NCBI RefSeq assembly: GCF_026210795.1
Contig: NC_089432.1
Span: 5,828,001 to 5,892,000, forward strand
Direction: 5' to 3'
DNA: 64,000 bases
DNA from: Rhizophagus irregularis
Taxonomy: Eukaryota; Glomeromycota; Glomeromycetes; Glomerales; Glomeraceae
Shown here one piece after another: positions 1-14,659 of the stretch. Each line of letters starts with the position of its first letter. Within the stretch, counting starts at the first letter, position 1. The notes under the pieces are model-generated. The model did not search any database. It saw nothing but the letters and a program-made list of their open reading frames with translations, and was not told where the DNA came from. Both the position numbers and the translations under genes were made by a program.

Positions 1-544
1 CAATGTGTGACAGTTATGTCGATCATTACTATAATAGGATGGGTGATGTTTTACGACCCATAAGAAAATGATGGCCGGATTTGTTGCCAGGTTACACATG
101 GCCTAAGATAAGGTCGTTAAGGTCTGGTCTTTGCCGAAATAATCAAGTGGCAACAAATCCGGCTACCGCTTTTTTCTATGGTAAGTCATTTTTACCATAT
201 TTGTCACCGTTATTTGTCACTTTCACGTGAGCTACCTTGTCAGGTGTGCGATTTCGTAATTCTTGATGTGCAAAATTTTATTAAGTTATGAAAGTTATGA
301 AAATCATCACTAGCAAATTTTGTATAGTACTGCATAAAAATTTTAATTTACATGCTACATGATCTAAATGCACCGTTATTTTAAACCTGAATTTAATTTA
401 GATTTATTTATATTAGTAGTGTAAAATACAAGATAAATTAGAATAGGTATTTGCTCTATTTCCATTTTGTTTTAATTAAATTATAAATCAAACCAATCAA
501 ACAAGTCGGAAGATAACTGAAAATGATTATGACCAACAAAATAA
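1..544. other. intergenic, 3' side of the MAP kinase gene
   Basis: No coding sequence seen. A short inverted repeat is present: GGCCGGATTTGTTGCCAG near 72-90 answers TGGCAACAAATCCGGC near 149-164. This may be the remains of a small MITE. TTTGTCAC motifs occur at about 199-220 and again near 3155-3175 in the promoter region on the other side of the gene. Confidence 0.4.
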
Positions 545-2943
<2,399 letters not shown>

Positions 2944-3250
2944 TTTTTTTATTTATTTATCTTTTACGATATAATTAATGCTATCTCAACTCAACTCCTC
3001 AACTCAAACTCTGCACTATATATACTTTTTTTTGATTGGAGTATTACACGTGCTTCGCTCAGATCTTTCAATTAAAAATTAACGTCCGCTGGGAGTTTAG
3101 AGCTACTTGTATCACGCCCTTGTTTTCCACTATTACTGGCAGTAAAGGAAATGCTATTTGTCACCAAATATGTCACGTTGTTAACGTTATCGGCTAATTA
3201 CGTTTAAAAAAAAAAAAATTTTATATCTTTTAAATCCTTTTAATTTCAAA
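2944..3250. promoter_or_regulatory. shared divergent promoter, SLT2 / PRE9
   Basis: A 307-bp space separates the two start codons. It holds a TATATATA tract near 3017-3024, a CACGTG-like site (tacacgtgc, about 3046) and TTTGTCACC/TGTCACG repeats near 3158-3176. The element assignments are inference from sequence alone. Confidence 0.45.
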
Positions 3251-4315
3251 ATGGCTCGCAGATACGATGCTAGAACTACCATTTTCTCACCAGAGGGTAA
3301 ATAATAAAGAATATTAAGGGATTATTTTAAATTTATAGAATAATTTTGATATTTGTTAACTAATTAGGTAGACTATACCAAGTTGAATACGCTATGGAAG
3401 CCATATCCCATGCTGGTACGGCTTTGGGTATTCTCGCGTCTGATGGTATTGTTATTGCTGCTGAGAAGAAAGTAACATCAAAATTATTGGAACAGACAAC
3501 AACCAGCGAAAAAATTTATCTTTTAAACGAGTAATTTAAATTTACTGATTTAATTCTTTTGATTTTAATAGTTCAAATTTAATTTAATTATTAATTCCAT
3601 TCATTGAATTGGAATTTAAAATTTTTATTGATACAAAAGCAATGTCATTTGTGGCGTAGCAGGAATCACTGCCGATGCTAATATTTTGATAAATTATGCT
3701 CGTCAAGCTGCTCAGCAGTATCTTTTTACTTATGATGAGGATATCCCCGTTGAACAATTAGTACAAAGACTATGTGATTTAAAACAAGGATATACTCAAT
3801 ATGGAGGCAAGGTTTTTATTTAATTTGACCTTTTTATTCTGGATGCAAATTAAAAAAAAATATTTTAAATTACTAGGACTGCGTCCTTTTGGTGTATCAT
3901 TTATTTATGCTGGCCATGATAGTCATTATGGTTTTCAACTATATCATTCTGATCCATCCGGTAATTACGGTGGATGGAAAGCAACATGTATTGGAGCTAA
4001 CAACGCGTCCGCACAGTCTTTATTGAAGCAAGATTATAAAGATGATATTACTCTTAAAGAGGCTAAAGAATTGGCTGCTAAAGTTTTAAGTAAAACAATG
4101 GATTCTACTACTCTAAGTAGCGAAAAATGTATGTAATGTAATGTAATGTCTCATTCATTTTAATTATTTCTATTAATTTTTTTTTTTGTTTAGTGGAATT
4201 CGCTACTATTAGTCTTAATGATGAAAATAAGGTTGTTTACCATCTTTATAAACCTGATGAAATTGACCTCTTATTAAAAGAACACAATTTAGGAGGTCAA
4301 GAAACTGAACAATAA
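3251..4315 (+). CDS. PRE9: 20S proteasome subunit alpha-3 (PSMA4/PRE9 family)
   Basis: Structural alpha-ring subunit of the 20S proteasome, which gates substrate entry. Five exons: 3251-3296, 3368-3530, 3640-3806, 3877-4128 and 4194-4315. They total 750 nt, coding 249 residues, which matches the family (249-261). The N-terminus has the proteasome alpha signature [20 protein letters not shown]. The segment [14 protein letters not shown] and the [12 protein letters not shown] block match PRE9 rather than other alpha subunits. Intron 3 (3807-3876) begins GC and ends AG. Only this GC-AG splice gives YGGLRPFG; the nearby GT would put the next exon out of frame. The C-terminus is short and lacks the long Lys/Glu tail of animal PSMA4. 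Confidence 0.95.
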
Positions 4316-4560
4316 ATAATAAAAAATTTATTTTTCTAAAAATACAGTTTACATTGTAATAAATTTTTTAAAGTGCAATGTTTCAGATAATATTTTATTT
4401 TGAAAAGGTTATAAAAAGTAGTTGAATTTATGATTACAAAATCTAATAATATTCACGTTATCGTGTTATCTCTCAAGATCCTGATATTCTAAGTTACATA
4501 ATAGTGACGGATTATATCCCTAAAAGTAATCCAAGACAACATTTGCAAAAAATTTTGCTT
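4316..4560. terminator. convergent 3' ends of PRE9 and RPP0
   Basis: 245 bp between the two stop codons. AATAAATAATAAAAAATTTA directly after the PRE9 stop is a likely polyadenylation signal. The minus-strand end of RPP0 must lie in the same space, so the two 3' UTRs probably abut or overlap. Confidence 0.5.
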
Positions 4561-5753
4561 TTAACCGAAAAGATCTAATCCCATATCTTCATCGGTTTCT
4601 TCATCAGGTTCTTCTTCCTTAACTGGTGCAGACTCTTTAGTTTCATCAGCAGCAGCAGCAGCAGCAGGAGCGGCAGCCGCAAAAGCACTTGGATCTGCAA
4701 GATAAGCTTTAATCTATTAAACAAAAATAATAAGGTTAAGCAAATATTGAAAAATCAAGGAGAATAACATAATTAAAATTCACATAAAACCATCAGTAAA
4801 AAATTAGAGTATAGTAATTTTTGTACAGTCATTTTAAATCCTTCAAATTAAACGAACATCACATGGTTCTATTAAAAAAGTAGAGTTATTACCTTTTCGG
4901 AAGCAGGGAAAGTATATTCAGTAGCAACAGATATGGCTAAAAGATTCTTAAATCCATTGATAAGTGAATGAGGAATAGAAGCTAGTGTAGGGTAATGGAG
5001 TTGTAAAGAAAGAGCAGCAATTCTTCTAATTCCAGTCAATAAATGACTAATTAGGGTATCTTCTTCAATATCAAGAACAGAAGGATGAAATGTAGTGCCA
5101 TTATCAAAAATTTGAGTAACAGTCATCCCATAAGTAAATGGAGAGATGTTTAACATATTAAGTAAAGTAGCTTCAGATGCACCAACTTTTGTTTCTTTTT
5201 TTACCAAATGTACTTGATTAATGATTTCAATTGTACCACGAGCAATTTTGGTTGGAACACCAAGAGCCTGAAAAAAAGAGGTCTTTCCCGGTTCCATGCC
5301 AGTATTACCCGCTGGCACAAATACGTCGATAGGAGCAATAGCTCCAGCCTTAGCAGGAGCTTTAACCTACACCAACAAATATTAATCTAAGACATTTCAA
5401 ATATAATTGCAAGATTTTGATATATTACATCTTACCCTGTTGGACAAAATAACATCCCGAGTTTCTTTCAAATCACCATTAGTGAAAACAAACCCAACGT
5501 TACCTTTTACATGTGGTAAAAGTTTCTCATATTGGGCGTTTTCAGGGATAAGACCTTTAAGGGCTCTTCTAACCATTGTATTCTTTCCCATTAATACAAC
5601 AGCTTTGCGGCGAAGAGTGTGACGAATTTGATGCATTTGATTGGACCCGACATTATCAACATTCACAATAAATATGGAAGGGTACTCTTCTAACAAGGTC
5701 TTAAGCTTATTGAAATATTCAAATTTTTTTGTGCGAACGTCTCCCTTTGACAT
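4561..5753 (-). CDS. RPP0: 60S acidic ribosomal protein P0 (uL10)
   Basis: Base of the ribosomal stalk; binds 28S rRNA and carries the P1/P2 dimers that recruit translation factors. Three exons on the minus strand: 5753-5436, 5366-4893 and 4713-4561. They total 945 nt, coding 314 residues, the normal length. The L10 domain comes first (starting [13 protein letters not shown], then [12 protein letters not shown]), then the P0 domain with [19 protein letters not shown]. An alanine-rich hinge and the conserved acidic tail [10 protein letters not shown] close the protein. An ATG five codons upstream (MKNSK) is in frame, but MSKGD matches the family start. The gene shares a roughly 400-bp promoter with ARL5 on the other strand. 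Confidence 0.96.
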
Positions 5754-6152
5754 CTTTGAATTTTTCACGTGTTCAAGGGGATCCTGTCAGGAAGCTTAAA
5801 GAACGTTCTGATAAAATAGAGGGAGAAAAAAAATTTTAATTTTTTTCAAACGATAATTAAACTAGAGCTAGTATGAAATAACCTAAATGTATTTCATCCA
5901 TTCTATAATTTACATTTTTTAATCATAACATGATATAAATATAAATTGTACGAATGAAAAAGCACAACAACAAGAACTATCAAGTTGATTTCTACCTACC
6001 GCAAATGTGGTATTCACGAGTTAAGAAGAAAAATTTTTTTTAAAAAAATTCTTTATCTAAAATTCAAATCAAGATCAGCCAATCAAATTCGATCTGCATG
6101 CAAGTATTTAAACTTTCATATAAACGTTTTATAGCTTTCTTAGATTTAAAAC
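5754..6152. promoter_or_regulatory. shared divergent promoter, RPP0 / ARL5
   Basis: 399 bp between start codons. A TATTTAAACTTTCATATAAACG stretch at about 6108-6129 sits 25-45 bp before the ARL5 start and may act as its TATA element. A pyrimidine-rich strand next to RPP0 (minus-strand CTATTTTATCAG) is typical of ribosomal protein genes. No further motif could be assigned. Confidence 0.4.
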
Positions 6153-7197
6153 ATGGGAATAGTTCTTGCCAAACTATGGCGTAAACTTACCAGTAAAGAA
6201 GAGGTGAAAATCGTGCTCGTCGGTTTAGATAACGCGGGAAAAACGACAGTTTTGTATAAATTGTAAATATCTGTTGAAGCTTTAATATTTTAAGATATTT
6301 CCAACGAAACGATACTTTACAAAAATAAGGCCCGAAACTTTTATTTCTTATAAAATAGATTATTAGATGAAGTGGTTGTAACAACACCAACTATAGGTAG
6401 TAATGTCGAGGTAACTGTAATGATTTTGCGTTTATGGCTATTAAAAAATTTGATCTGAATTTCTTTTTGTTTTGTTAAGAAACTTACTTATTTTATTTAG
6501 GAGATCATTTATAAAAATATACATTTCTTAATGTGGGTAAGTTCCTTTAACATCTTTTTCATAAATAGATCAGTTTATTCCCGAATTCAAGCTTTCTTTT
6601 CCAATTCTCAGGATCTTGGAGGGCAAGATTCTTTACGTGCAACATGGAAAACTTATTATATAAAAACAAAAGCTGTGATTATGGTCATTGATAGTACTGA
6701 TAAAGATCGAATACATATATCGAGGACTGAATTGCATACAATGATGGAGGATGAGGTAATTATACAATTAAAATCAGTAATCCCAAAATTCCAAGCGCAA
6801 TTCTTTTTTTTTTTTATTTTTATTTATCTATTTAACCAAATAATAGAACCTCAAAAGTGCTGTACTATTAGTTTTTGCAAATAAACAAGATATGAAAGGA
6901 GCATTAACTGCTGCACAGATATCTGAGGCCTTGAATCTGACAAGTTTAAGAGATCGCCAATGGCATATACAGGTAAAATTTTTAAATTTTTTAAATTAAA
7001 TTGATAATTTCTTAAACCTTTTCTAAATTAAACTTACATTAAATATAGGCATGTTGTGCACTAACTGGAGACGGGTAATAATATTTTTCTACATTTATCC
7101 TTACAGATATAGAATAATTTTATTGATTAAACAATTTTTTATTTATAGTTTGTTTGAAGGACTAGATTGGATTGTAAGTCAAATTGGTAATACTTAG
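6153..7197 (+). CDS. ARL5: ADP-ribosylation-factor-like GTPase, ARL5 type
   Basis: Small GTPase expected at the trans-Golgi, where ARL5 acts in endosome-to-Golgi traffic. Seven exons: 6153-6262, 6359-6410, 6501-6536, 6612-6755, 6847-6972, 7049-7074 and 7149-7197. They total 543 nt, coding 180 residues (the family is about 179). Gly2 ([12 protein letters not shown]) is a candidate N-myristoylation site. The P-loop is GLDNAGKT (residues 24-31). Switch I contains [10 protein letters not shown] and switch II contains [13 protein letters not shown]. The base-recognition motif is NKQD. GSNVE and [21 protein letters not shown] distinguish ARL5 from ARF1 and ARL1. The introns are 52-98 nt and all GT-AG. 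Confidence 0.94.
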
Positions 7198-7540
7198 TTA
7201 GATTACCTGTAGGATTCTCCTTAAATTAATAACAAAGTGAAATTAGAGAATCAATAATTGATTATTTTTAGAATTTACTTTTGAAAAATATTTTAAATAA
7301 ATAATTTATATGTATTATATATTTATTTATTTTATATTAAGTATAGATAATTATATTATATAATTATAATGTTTTTTTAAAAGTAAAAGATAATAAATTT
7401 ATGGATTTAAAATTTGTTATGCATTTGAATATAAATTTTTTTATTAAAGAAAAAAAAATATTTTTTTATACAATAAATTTATAATTCAATATGATAATGT
7501 ATTGCATTTAAGCCAATATTTATAAAATAAATAAAAAAAA
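7198..7540. other. AT-rich intergenic stretch
   Basis: No gene seen. Downstream of ARL5, very AT-rich with runs such as TTATATTATATAATTATAAT. Nothing assignable except the probable ARL5 polyadenylation region (AAATAAATAATTTA, about 7295). Confidence 0.5.
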
Positions 7541-7975
7541 GGGTATTGCTAAATATCACCAGTGGTGATCGTCACCACATGTAAAATATTTTTTGAATTT
7601 TCAAAAATTTTTGACTGTGACATTATTCTAATTATAATATAATAAATATCATTACTATATGTAAATTTATGGGTAGAACAAGTTTGCCTTAGATTATAAA
7701 GGCTGTTGCTTAGATAGTTTTTGAGAAAAATAGGAAAGTTTGATTTTATAAGCAAAATACAATTTTTTGTTTTAAAAAAGATTTTTTTTAGTCAAATTTT
7801 CAAAATTTTAGTGTGATTAGTATCTACTCAGGTTTGTTTTACACATTTATTATTTAAATTGAAATTTTTGAAAAAAAAATTATGATGTGTTTTTTAACTC
7901 TGGCCAAAATTATAATTTTCGGCCAGAATTAAGTGGTGTGATGACGATCACCACTGGTGATATTTAGCAATACTC
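7541..7975. mobile_element. MITE, Mutator-like by its 9-bp target duplication
   Basis: About 435 bp with terminal inverted repeats of roughly 35 bp. The left end GGTATTGCTAAATATCACCA is repeated in reverse complement at the right end, TGGTGATATTTAGCAATACT. The flanks share TAAAAAAAA (7532-7540 and 7976-7984), a possible 9-bp target-site duplication, though low complexity weakens it. No transposase is encoded. The ORF inside is spurious. Confidence 0.7.
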
Positions 7976-7984
7976 TAAAAAAAA

Positions 7985-8547
7985 ATTTAAATTTAAATAT
8001 AAAAAAACTTTAAAAAAAAACTTCTAAATAATATCTATAAAATAAAAGAAAAAAAATATAATTTAAGAAAATTTCTAATTTTAACTAGAGGGAACTTCCT
8101 TCTATAATAAATAATAGATAACAAATAGGATTTTTAATAACAATACCAAGTTCCCAGATTAATTAACAAAATAAAGACTGTGAAGGTATAATACATTGTA
8201 ATAAATAAAATAAATCTAATTTCTAATCTAATTCTAGCTAGTAATATCTAGTTAAATCCTTTTTGCCAAAAATTTCAATTTTATTACCAACTAGTTTTGG
8301 ACCTTTAGTTTTATTATTGACTAAACAACAGGGCAGACATCCTTATATCATCTTACCGATCATTTTCTGATCATATAGTAATTTATTTGGTGATATCGAC
8401 TTTAAGGCTTCAGGTAAAGTCACAGAAGTTTAGGCGAAACTTGAAACTTTTATAGGTTCCAGATTAACAGCTTTAAAATTTATAGCCAAAATAACACAGT
8501 GAAATTTTTGGTAACACAAAAATTATAGTCAAAATTATATTTGCAAT
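7985..8547. other. AT-rich intergenic stretch
   Basis: No gene or recognised element. Contains phrases such as TTATAGCCAAAATAACACAG and AATTATAGTCAAAATTATAT close to the next transposon, which look like decayed transposon sequence. Confidence 0.4.
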
Positions 8548-8549
8548 TA

Positions 8550-9511
8550 CAGTCAACTCCCTCTATAGTCACTCCCGTTATAGTCACATTCTACTATATA
8601 GTCACACCAGTTGAATGTTCAAAACACTTTATTATTAAAATTTATCCTATATAGTCACAATCTATCTATAGTCACTATCACACCTATTCTCAAAAATCTT
8701 ATATTAAAAAGAACCGTTTATAATCACAGTTATATAAAGAATATATTAAATAACTTGGCATCTAATAATCGTACAAAGATGTATCATAGCTTGTTAGAAT
8801 CGTCTCACTGAGACGAATCGAATGGTGGTAGTTTTATCCTTTTCCGACCACTGGCTGACGAGTTATTCAACAAAATGTTAAACATTGGCATTATAATATT
8901 TCTTGATTTACGTTTACTGCGCCATTTAACATTTTGCTAGATTTCTCAGTACCTAGTGATTGTAAAAAGACGTTTTATAGCTCGTTGGAATCGCCTCATC
9001 GAGACGAATCGAATGGTGGTAAGCTCATATCTCTCTGTGATCAATATTGACGGAGTTATTACTTAAAAACCATTTAATATTTTTTAATTTCGGAAATTGA
9101 TCTAGTGATTGGATTTCGATATATCTTATACCATTAGATTCGTCTCATCAAGACGAATCGAATGGTAGTAAGATCGTCTTTCTAGGATCAATATTGGCAG
9201 AGTTATTACACAAAAACCATTAATATTTTTTTAATTTCGGAAATTAATCTAGTGATTGGATTTCGACGTATTTTATACCATTAGAACCGTCTCATCAAGA
9301 CGAATCGAATGGCTGTAAGATCATCTCTCTACGATTAATATTGGCGAAGTTACGATACAATAAAGTTTTAAGTATAATTCTGGCTAAAATTATGTTAATT
9401 TTTGGCCGGAATTATGACATACAAATATAAGAAATTTTTATATAGTCACATCTCTTCATAATCACCAAATATGGACTGTCCCAAATGTGTGACTATAAAG
9501 AGAGTTGACTG
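8550..9511. mobile_element. non-autonomous pogo/Tigger-like (Tc1/mariner) element, copy 1
   Basis: 962 bp. The ends are CAGTCAACTCCCTCTATAG and the inverted CTATAAAGAGAGTTGACTG, flanked by TA on both sides (8548-8549 and 9512-9513). TATAGTCAC recurs several times near both ends as a subterminal repeat. The interior carries four spaced palindromic blocks of the form CGTCTCA-(2-4 nt)-GAGACGAATCGAATGG near 8800, 8990, 9150 and 9290. No transposase is encoded, so it would need one supplied in trans. The short ORFs inside are spurious. Confidence 0.85.
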
Positions 9512-9513
9512 TA

Positions 9514-10208
9514 TATAATTGTTATAATTTATATAATAAATAAAGGTTTTTAAAATATTATTTCTCAATCAATTTTGTATAAATATTTCAGTTATGAACT
9601 TACTATCAAAATGTTCGTCTTGATGAAATGAATTTAACAAGCTATAAAACATTAAATTCTGATCACTGGTTGATGCAATATTATCAAATTACTTTAAATT
9701 TTTCTAACTATTAAAAATTCAGCTTATTTTTGGCCAAGTTTTAGTTAATTTTTGTATTTGAAAATATTGATTTTTAGGCTTTTATATAAATTTTGATAAT
9801 GTATCAGTGTTCAGAAATGACCTGGTCATTTAACCATTTTTCGGATTAGAAGTCATTTGGTTAAATAACAACCAATCATTTGGCATTTGGCATTTGAGTT
9901 ATTTGCGAAATGACAAATGCCAAATAATTGGGTATCATTTAACTGTCATTTGCATCCTTTGTCATTTAGTCATTTGTCATTAGAATACTTAAAGATTATT
10001 GGAAAATTTATAATCACGTGATATACAAAAAAAGGAAGGATGTAATCAAAATAATCATAAACAGAATCATTTCACTAAACTATTTATATTTGCTGTAATC
10101 TGAAAATAATAAATAACACAGCCATAATTATTAAAGTAATAATAATATCTGATATGTTATTTATTATATAAAATTCTATTATATAATTATATACATAAAT
10201 AAATGTTA
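9514..10208. repeat. intergenic with CATTTGG-rich repeats
   Basis: Between about 9810 and 9990 the motifs GTCATTTG, CATTTGGCATTTGG and their complements (CAAATGACAAATGCCAAA) recur about ten times in both orientations. Such clusters are common as subterminal repeats of hAT-like transposons, but no clear ends or target duplication were found. The rest is plain AT-rich sequence. Confidence 0.4.
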
Positions 10209-10209
10209 T

Positions 10210-13200
10210 GATCATGATTAAATAATGACAATAATTCTTTTCTTAATTTATCTGATATTAAACTGACTGATGCTCCTGAATCTATTATTATTGATACTAA
10301 TTTTCCTTTTATTATAACTTTACTTCTCATTGCTCTAGTTTCACTTTTATTATCTGCACTTTTTATTTGTTGGTCCGAGTGTAGTCATGCATTATCATCT
10401 TCATCATAATTTCTAGCTATTCTTCTAAATTTTGGATTTTCATTATAAATTTGTCCATATGTTATATTCGCTTTTTCATTAAACATATCCATTACATATT
10501 TTTCTGGTGGTACATTAACTCATACTCTAATATTTTTATTTCCTCTTTTCATTCCTGGATTTGGACATTCTTTTATAAAATGACCTCTTAATCCACATCT
10601 TTCACATTGGTTATGTCTTCTTCTTGATTGGTATGCTTTATCTCTATCTTCTTTATTAAAAAATCCTCCTTTTCTTTTACCATCAATATCCATTTTCATA
10701 TCATATTTTCTTTTTGGTGGTATTGGAACATCTTCAATTTCCATTTCATTATAGTCATTATCTAAATCTCTTCCATATTTTCTACCACTTCTTAAAGTTG
10801 GAAATACTTCTTTTTCATAATTATATATTTCGTACTTATTATAATAATTACTATTATCATAATTTCTATTATTATCGTAATATTTTTCATGATCCATTAA
10901 ATTTATATTTCTATTATCATTATTATTTCTTCTTTCATTATTATTCCTATTAAAATTATTTTGCGTTCTATAATTATTTCTCTGTCTTAATTGTGGACAT
11001 TCTGGTCTTATATGACCTACTTTATTGCATTCATAGCATCTCATAATTCTTGCATTTCTTGTATTTGTATTTCTATTTATATTTCTTCTTTGTTGATTTT
11101 TTATTTCATTCCATATTTCTCCCATAGCTATTTTTTCTGCTCTAAATTGTTCTAACGCTTTACTTAATTCATCGGCAATATCTTTTTCATTAACTGGCTT
11201 TTGCATTTTTTTATATATTTCATTTTCTTTTTTTTTATTCGTTTCTTCTTTTAAAATTTCTTCTATATTCTTTTCTTGTCTTATTTGTTCTATATTTATA
11301 CCCATTGTTTTCATTATCAATTCATTTTTAGCTTCTTCTTCTCTTCTTGCTATATTAATTGCGTCATTTAAATTCGTTGGACTACTTCTTCTAACTTGGT
11401 ACCCCAATGTAGGTTCTAACCCTTGAATATAATAATTTACTTGATATACAGTCAACTCCCTCTATAGTCACTTCCGTTATAGTCACATTCTACTATATAG
11501 TTACACCAGTTGAATGTTCAAAACACTTTATTATTAAAATCTATCCTATATAGTCACAATCTATCTATAGTCACTATCACACCTATCCTCAAAAATCTTA
11601 TATTAAAAAGAACTGTTTATAATCACAATTATATAAAGAATATATTAAATAACTTGGCATCTAATAATCATACAAAGATATATCATAGCTTGTTAGAATC
11701 GTCTCACTGAGACGAATCGAATGGTGGTAGTTTTATCCTTTTCCGACCACTGGCTGACGAGTTATTCAACAAAATGTTAAACATTAGCATTATAATATTT
11801 CTTGATTTACGTTTACTGCGCCATTTAACATTTTGCTAGATTTCTCGGTACCTAGTGATTGTAAAAAGACGTTTTATAGCTCGTTGGAATCGCCTCATCG
11901 AGACGAATCGAATGGTGGTAAGCTCATCTCTCTGTGATCAATATTGACAGAGTTATTACTTAAAAACCATTTAATATTTTTTAATTTCGGAAATTGATCT
12001 AGTGATTGGATTTCGATGTATCTTATACCATTAGATTCGTCTCATCAAGACGAATCGAATGGTAGTAAGATCGTCTTTCTAGGATCAATATTGGCAGAGT
12101 TATTACACAAAAACCATTAATATTTTTTTAATTTCGGAAATTAATCTAGTGATTGGATTTCGACGTATTTTATACCATTAGAACCGTCTCATCAAGACGA
12201 ATCGAATGGCGGTAAGATCATCACTCTACGATTAATATTGGCGAAGTTACAATACAATAAAGTTTTAAGTATAATTCTGGCTAAAATTATGTTAATTTTT
12301 GGCCGGAATTATGATATACAAATATAAGAAATTTTTTATATAGTCACATCTCTTTATAATCACCAAATATGGACTGTCCCAAATGTGTGACTATAAAGAG
12401 AGTTGACTGTATATCTTGTAATGCTTGACCTCTAATTGCAATTCTTAATATTGACCTAAATCTTCTAGTATATTCTTCAACACTTTCATTTTTTTCTTGT
12501 TTAATCCTTGTCAATTCTATCATTTTTCTTCTTTTAACATCTTCTCTAGTAAATCTATTAATTAATTTATTTTTTAAATTTCTATCATCATTGTGATTAC
12601 ACCAGTTTACTAGATTGGCTGCTACTCTTTCTTTTTCTTCATTATACCATTGTAATGCGATTCCTCTTAAACAGGTTATTGCTATATTCGCTTTATTTTG
12701 ACTGTATACACCTCCTCCTATATTTCCTTCTGTTCTTCCACTTACTGTAAATGCTACTTCAAACTGTCTAATCCAATCGTTAATATCTTCATCTTCTTTT
12801 CTACTAAAAGTTAGCATACCTACTATTCCTCCATTTCCTGCAGTTGCAATTCTATTTACTATAGTTTGTCCTGCTTCTAATGCATTATCTAATGCATTAG
12901 CTGTTAATCCTAAAGCATTTTCAAGCATTCTTCTCATTTGTATTTCAGTTGCCATGTTTAATAATATATTTTCTTGAAATAAATCTTGTAAGTTGTAATC
13001 GGATAGTTCAATTTCTGTATCAGAATTTTCAATATCAGAATTCTTAATATTCAACGAATTATTCGAATCTGAATTTTGACTTAAGCCAAAACCTTCTGTA
13101 TTTATAATATTTTCATCATTATTTTCGACTTCATTTTCATCGAAGTCTTCAGAATTTCCTTCCCAAATCTCATATTCTTCTGGATCTAATATTTCTCCAA

Positions 13201-14659
13201 TCTTTTCTGAATTATTATTTGTATCCTCTTCTTCTTCATTGTTTCCCTCTGTCTCTATTTGTTCTTCTAAATATTTATCTAATATTTCTTTTATGACTCC
13301 TTCCAATTCATTCTTATTTTCTTGGAATAACTTTATAAACTTCCAATTTAAGATTTCACCATCTGTATGACCCATATTTATCATTTGTAATATTTCTCCT
13401 TCCGTTACTTCAACTTCTGCTTCTTCACATATTTTCTGTATTCTTTTTACTCTTAGTTCTGTTTCACTAACATCATTCTCCTCTCTCTCAGAACAACTTT
13501 TACATATTTCTCCTGTAAATTCTTTATTGTATTTTACTGCTTCTTTCTTCAGTATCATTTTGTTACATAACGGACATTCTGTAGCATTCATAGTATACCA
13601 TCTTCTAAGTTCTCCAATTATTTTTTCATCATCTAATTCCTTAATTTTCATATAGCTCTCCATAAAATCCTTAGTTTTCATTATTTCATGTTCCACTCTG
13701 AAATTAATTATTTGTCTTATTTCTTCAATATCAATTTCATAACCGTTTTCTAACCAATAATTTCTGTATATTCTTTCTATATATTCATCTCCTTCATTTG
13801 AACTTGATTCTCCTAAATCATCTGAACTTTCTAGTTCTCCTACGTCATTTTGTTCTTCAACAAAACCTTTTGTTTCTACAATTTTCTCTATTATCTTATC
13901 TGTTAACTCATCGTTCATCCATGGTTTTGGATATTTATTTCCATCCCACCATTGATATGTTATACTTTTCTGAAACTTCTTGATTTTCTTTCTATTTTCT
14001 TCTTCTGCAATATTTTCTTCTAAATGTAATATTTCTTTAAAATTTCTCATAGTACCGTATCCTTTATTCTTAATAGTTACTGATTCTATTTCTTCTAACC
14101 ATTCTTCAAATTTTGCAAATCTTATATCTAATCCATCATCTTCTATAATATATCTATACATCAACAATTCTTTATTCCCTAACAAATTCTCTTCTGTTTG
14201 ATCATCTAATATGAACTCATTATCTTCACTAAGTATATAATGTTCACATATCACTTTTATTACCAATATAATTTCTATTTTTCTATAGTCTGATTTATTT
14301 CTATACCTAATTGACCTTACAATTATATCTAACAGTTTTTCTCCTTCTTTTCTCATTTTCTCAAATTCTTTATTTCTTTTCTTTCTACTAGATGGATAAC
14401 TTTCTTCCCCATCCTTTCTTGTTAGTATTATATACTCCATTAATTTTACATATGTATTTCTGTTATAACTCATTGCTTCTAATACTACTTTTTGAAAAAT
14501 CTTCCAAAATCTTTTAAACCAATCTCCTATCTCTATTTCATCAGTACTATAACATTTTAAACATGAAGGATCTACTTGATACTCTTCTCTTGATTCATTA
14601 TGTTTTTCTATTTCATGTTTTCTTTTAATCTCTTCTAATTCATCGTATATATCAGACAT
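10210..14659 (-). mobile_element. fossil LTR retrotransposon (Ty3/gypsy-like), Gag and protease part
   Basis: Fossil element on the minus strand. Recognisable parts are a long acidic Gag region (within 14659-12410) with a retrotransposon-gag core, and a Gag C-terminal part (within 11448-10520) with two CCHC zinc knuckles (CYECNKVGHIRPEC and CERCGLRGHFIKEC). Near 10200-10310 lies a piece of retroviral-type aspartic protease with DSGAS. No reverse transcriptase or integrase was recognised on either side and no LTR could be delimited. The copy is broken, interrupted by insertion of a pogo-like element at 11449-12409. Its Gag sequence is still long, so it looks fairly young. Confidence 0.8.
11449..12409. 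mobile_element. non-autonomous pogo/Tigger-like element, copy 2, inserted in the Gag fossil
   Basis: 961 bp and nearly identical to copy 1 (8550-9511), differing at only a few scattered positions by eye. Same CAGTCAACTCCC ends, same four internal palindromic blocks, same TATAGTCAC subterminal repeats. Flanked by TA at 11447-11448 and 12410-12411. Both copies face the same way. It sits inside the Gag region of the LTR fossil, so it arrived after that element. Confidence 0.88.

Noticed and set aside
8611-8811. 66-codon ORF present in both pogo-like copies (also 11510-11710)
   Set aside because: It lies over subterminal repeats of a non-autonomous element and resembles no transposase; its presence in both copies only reflects their near identity.
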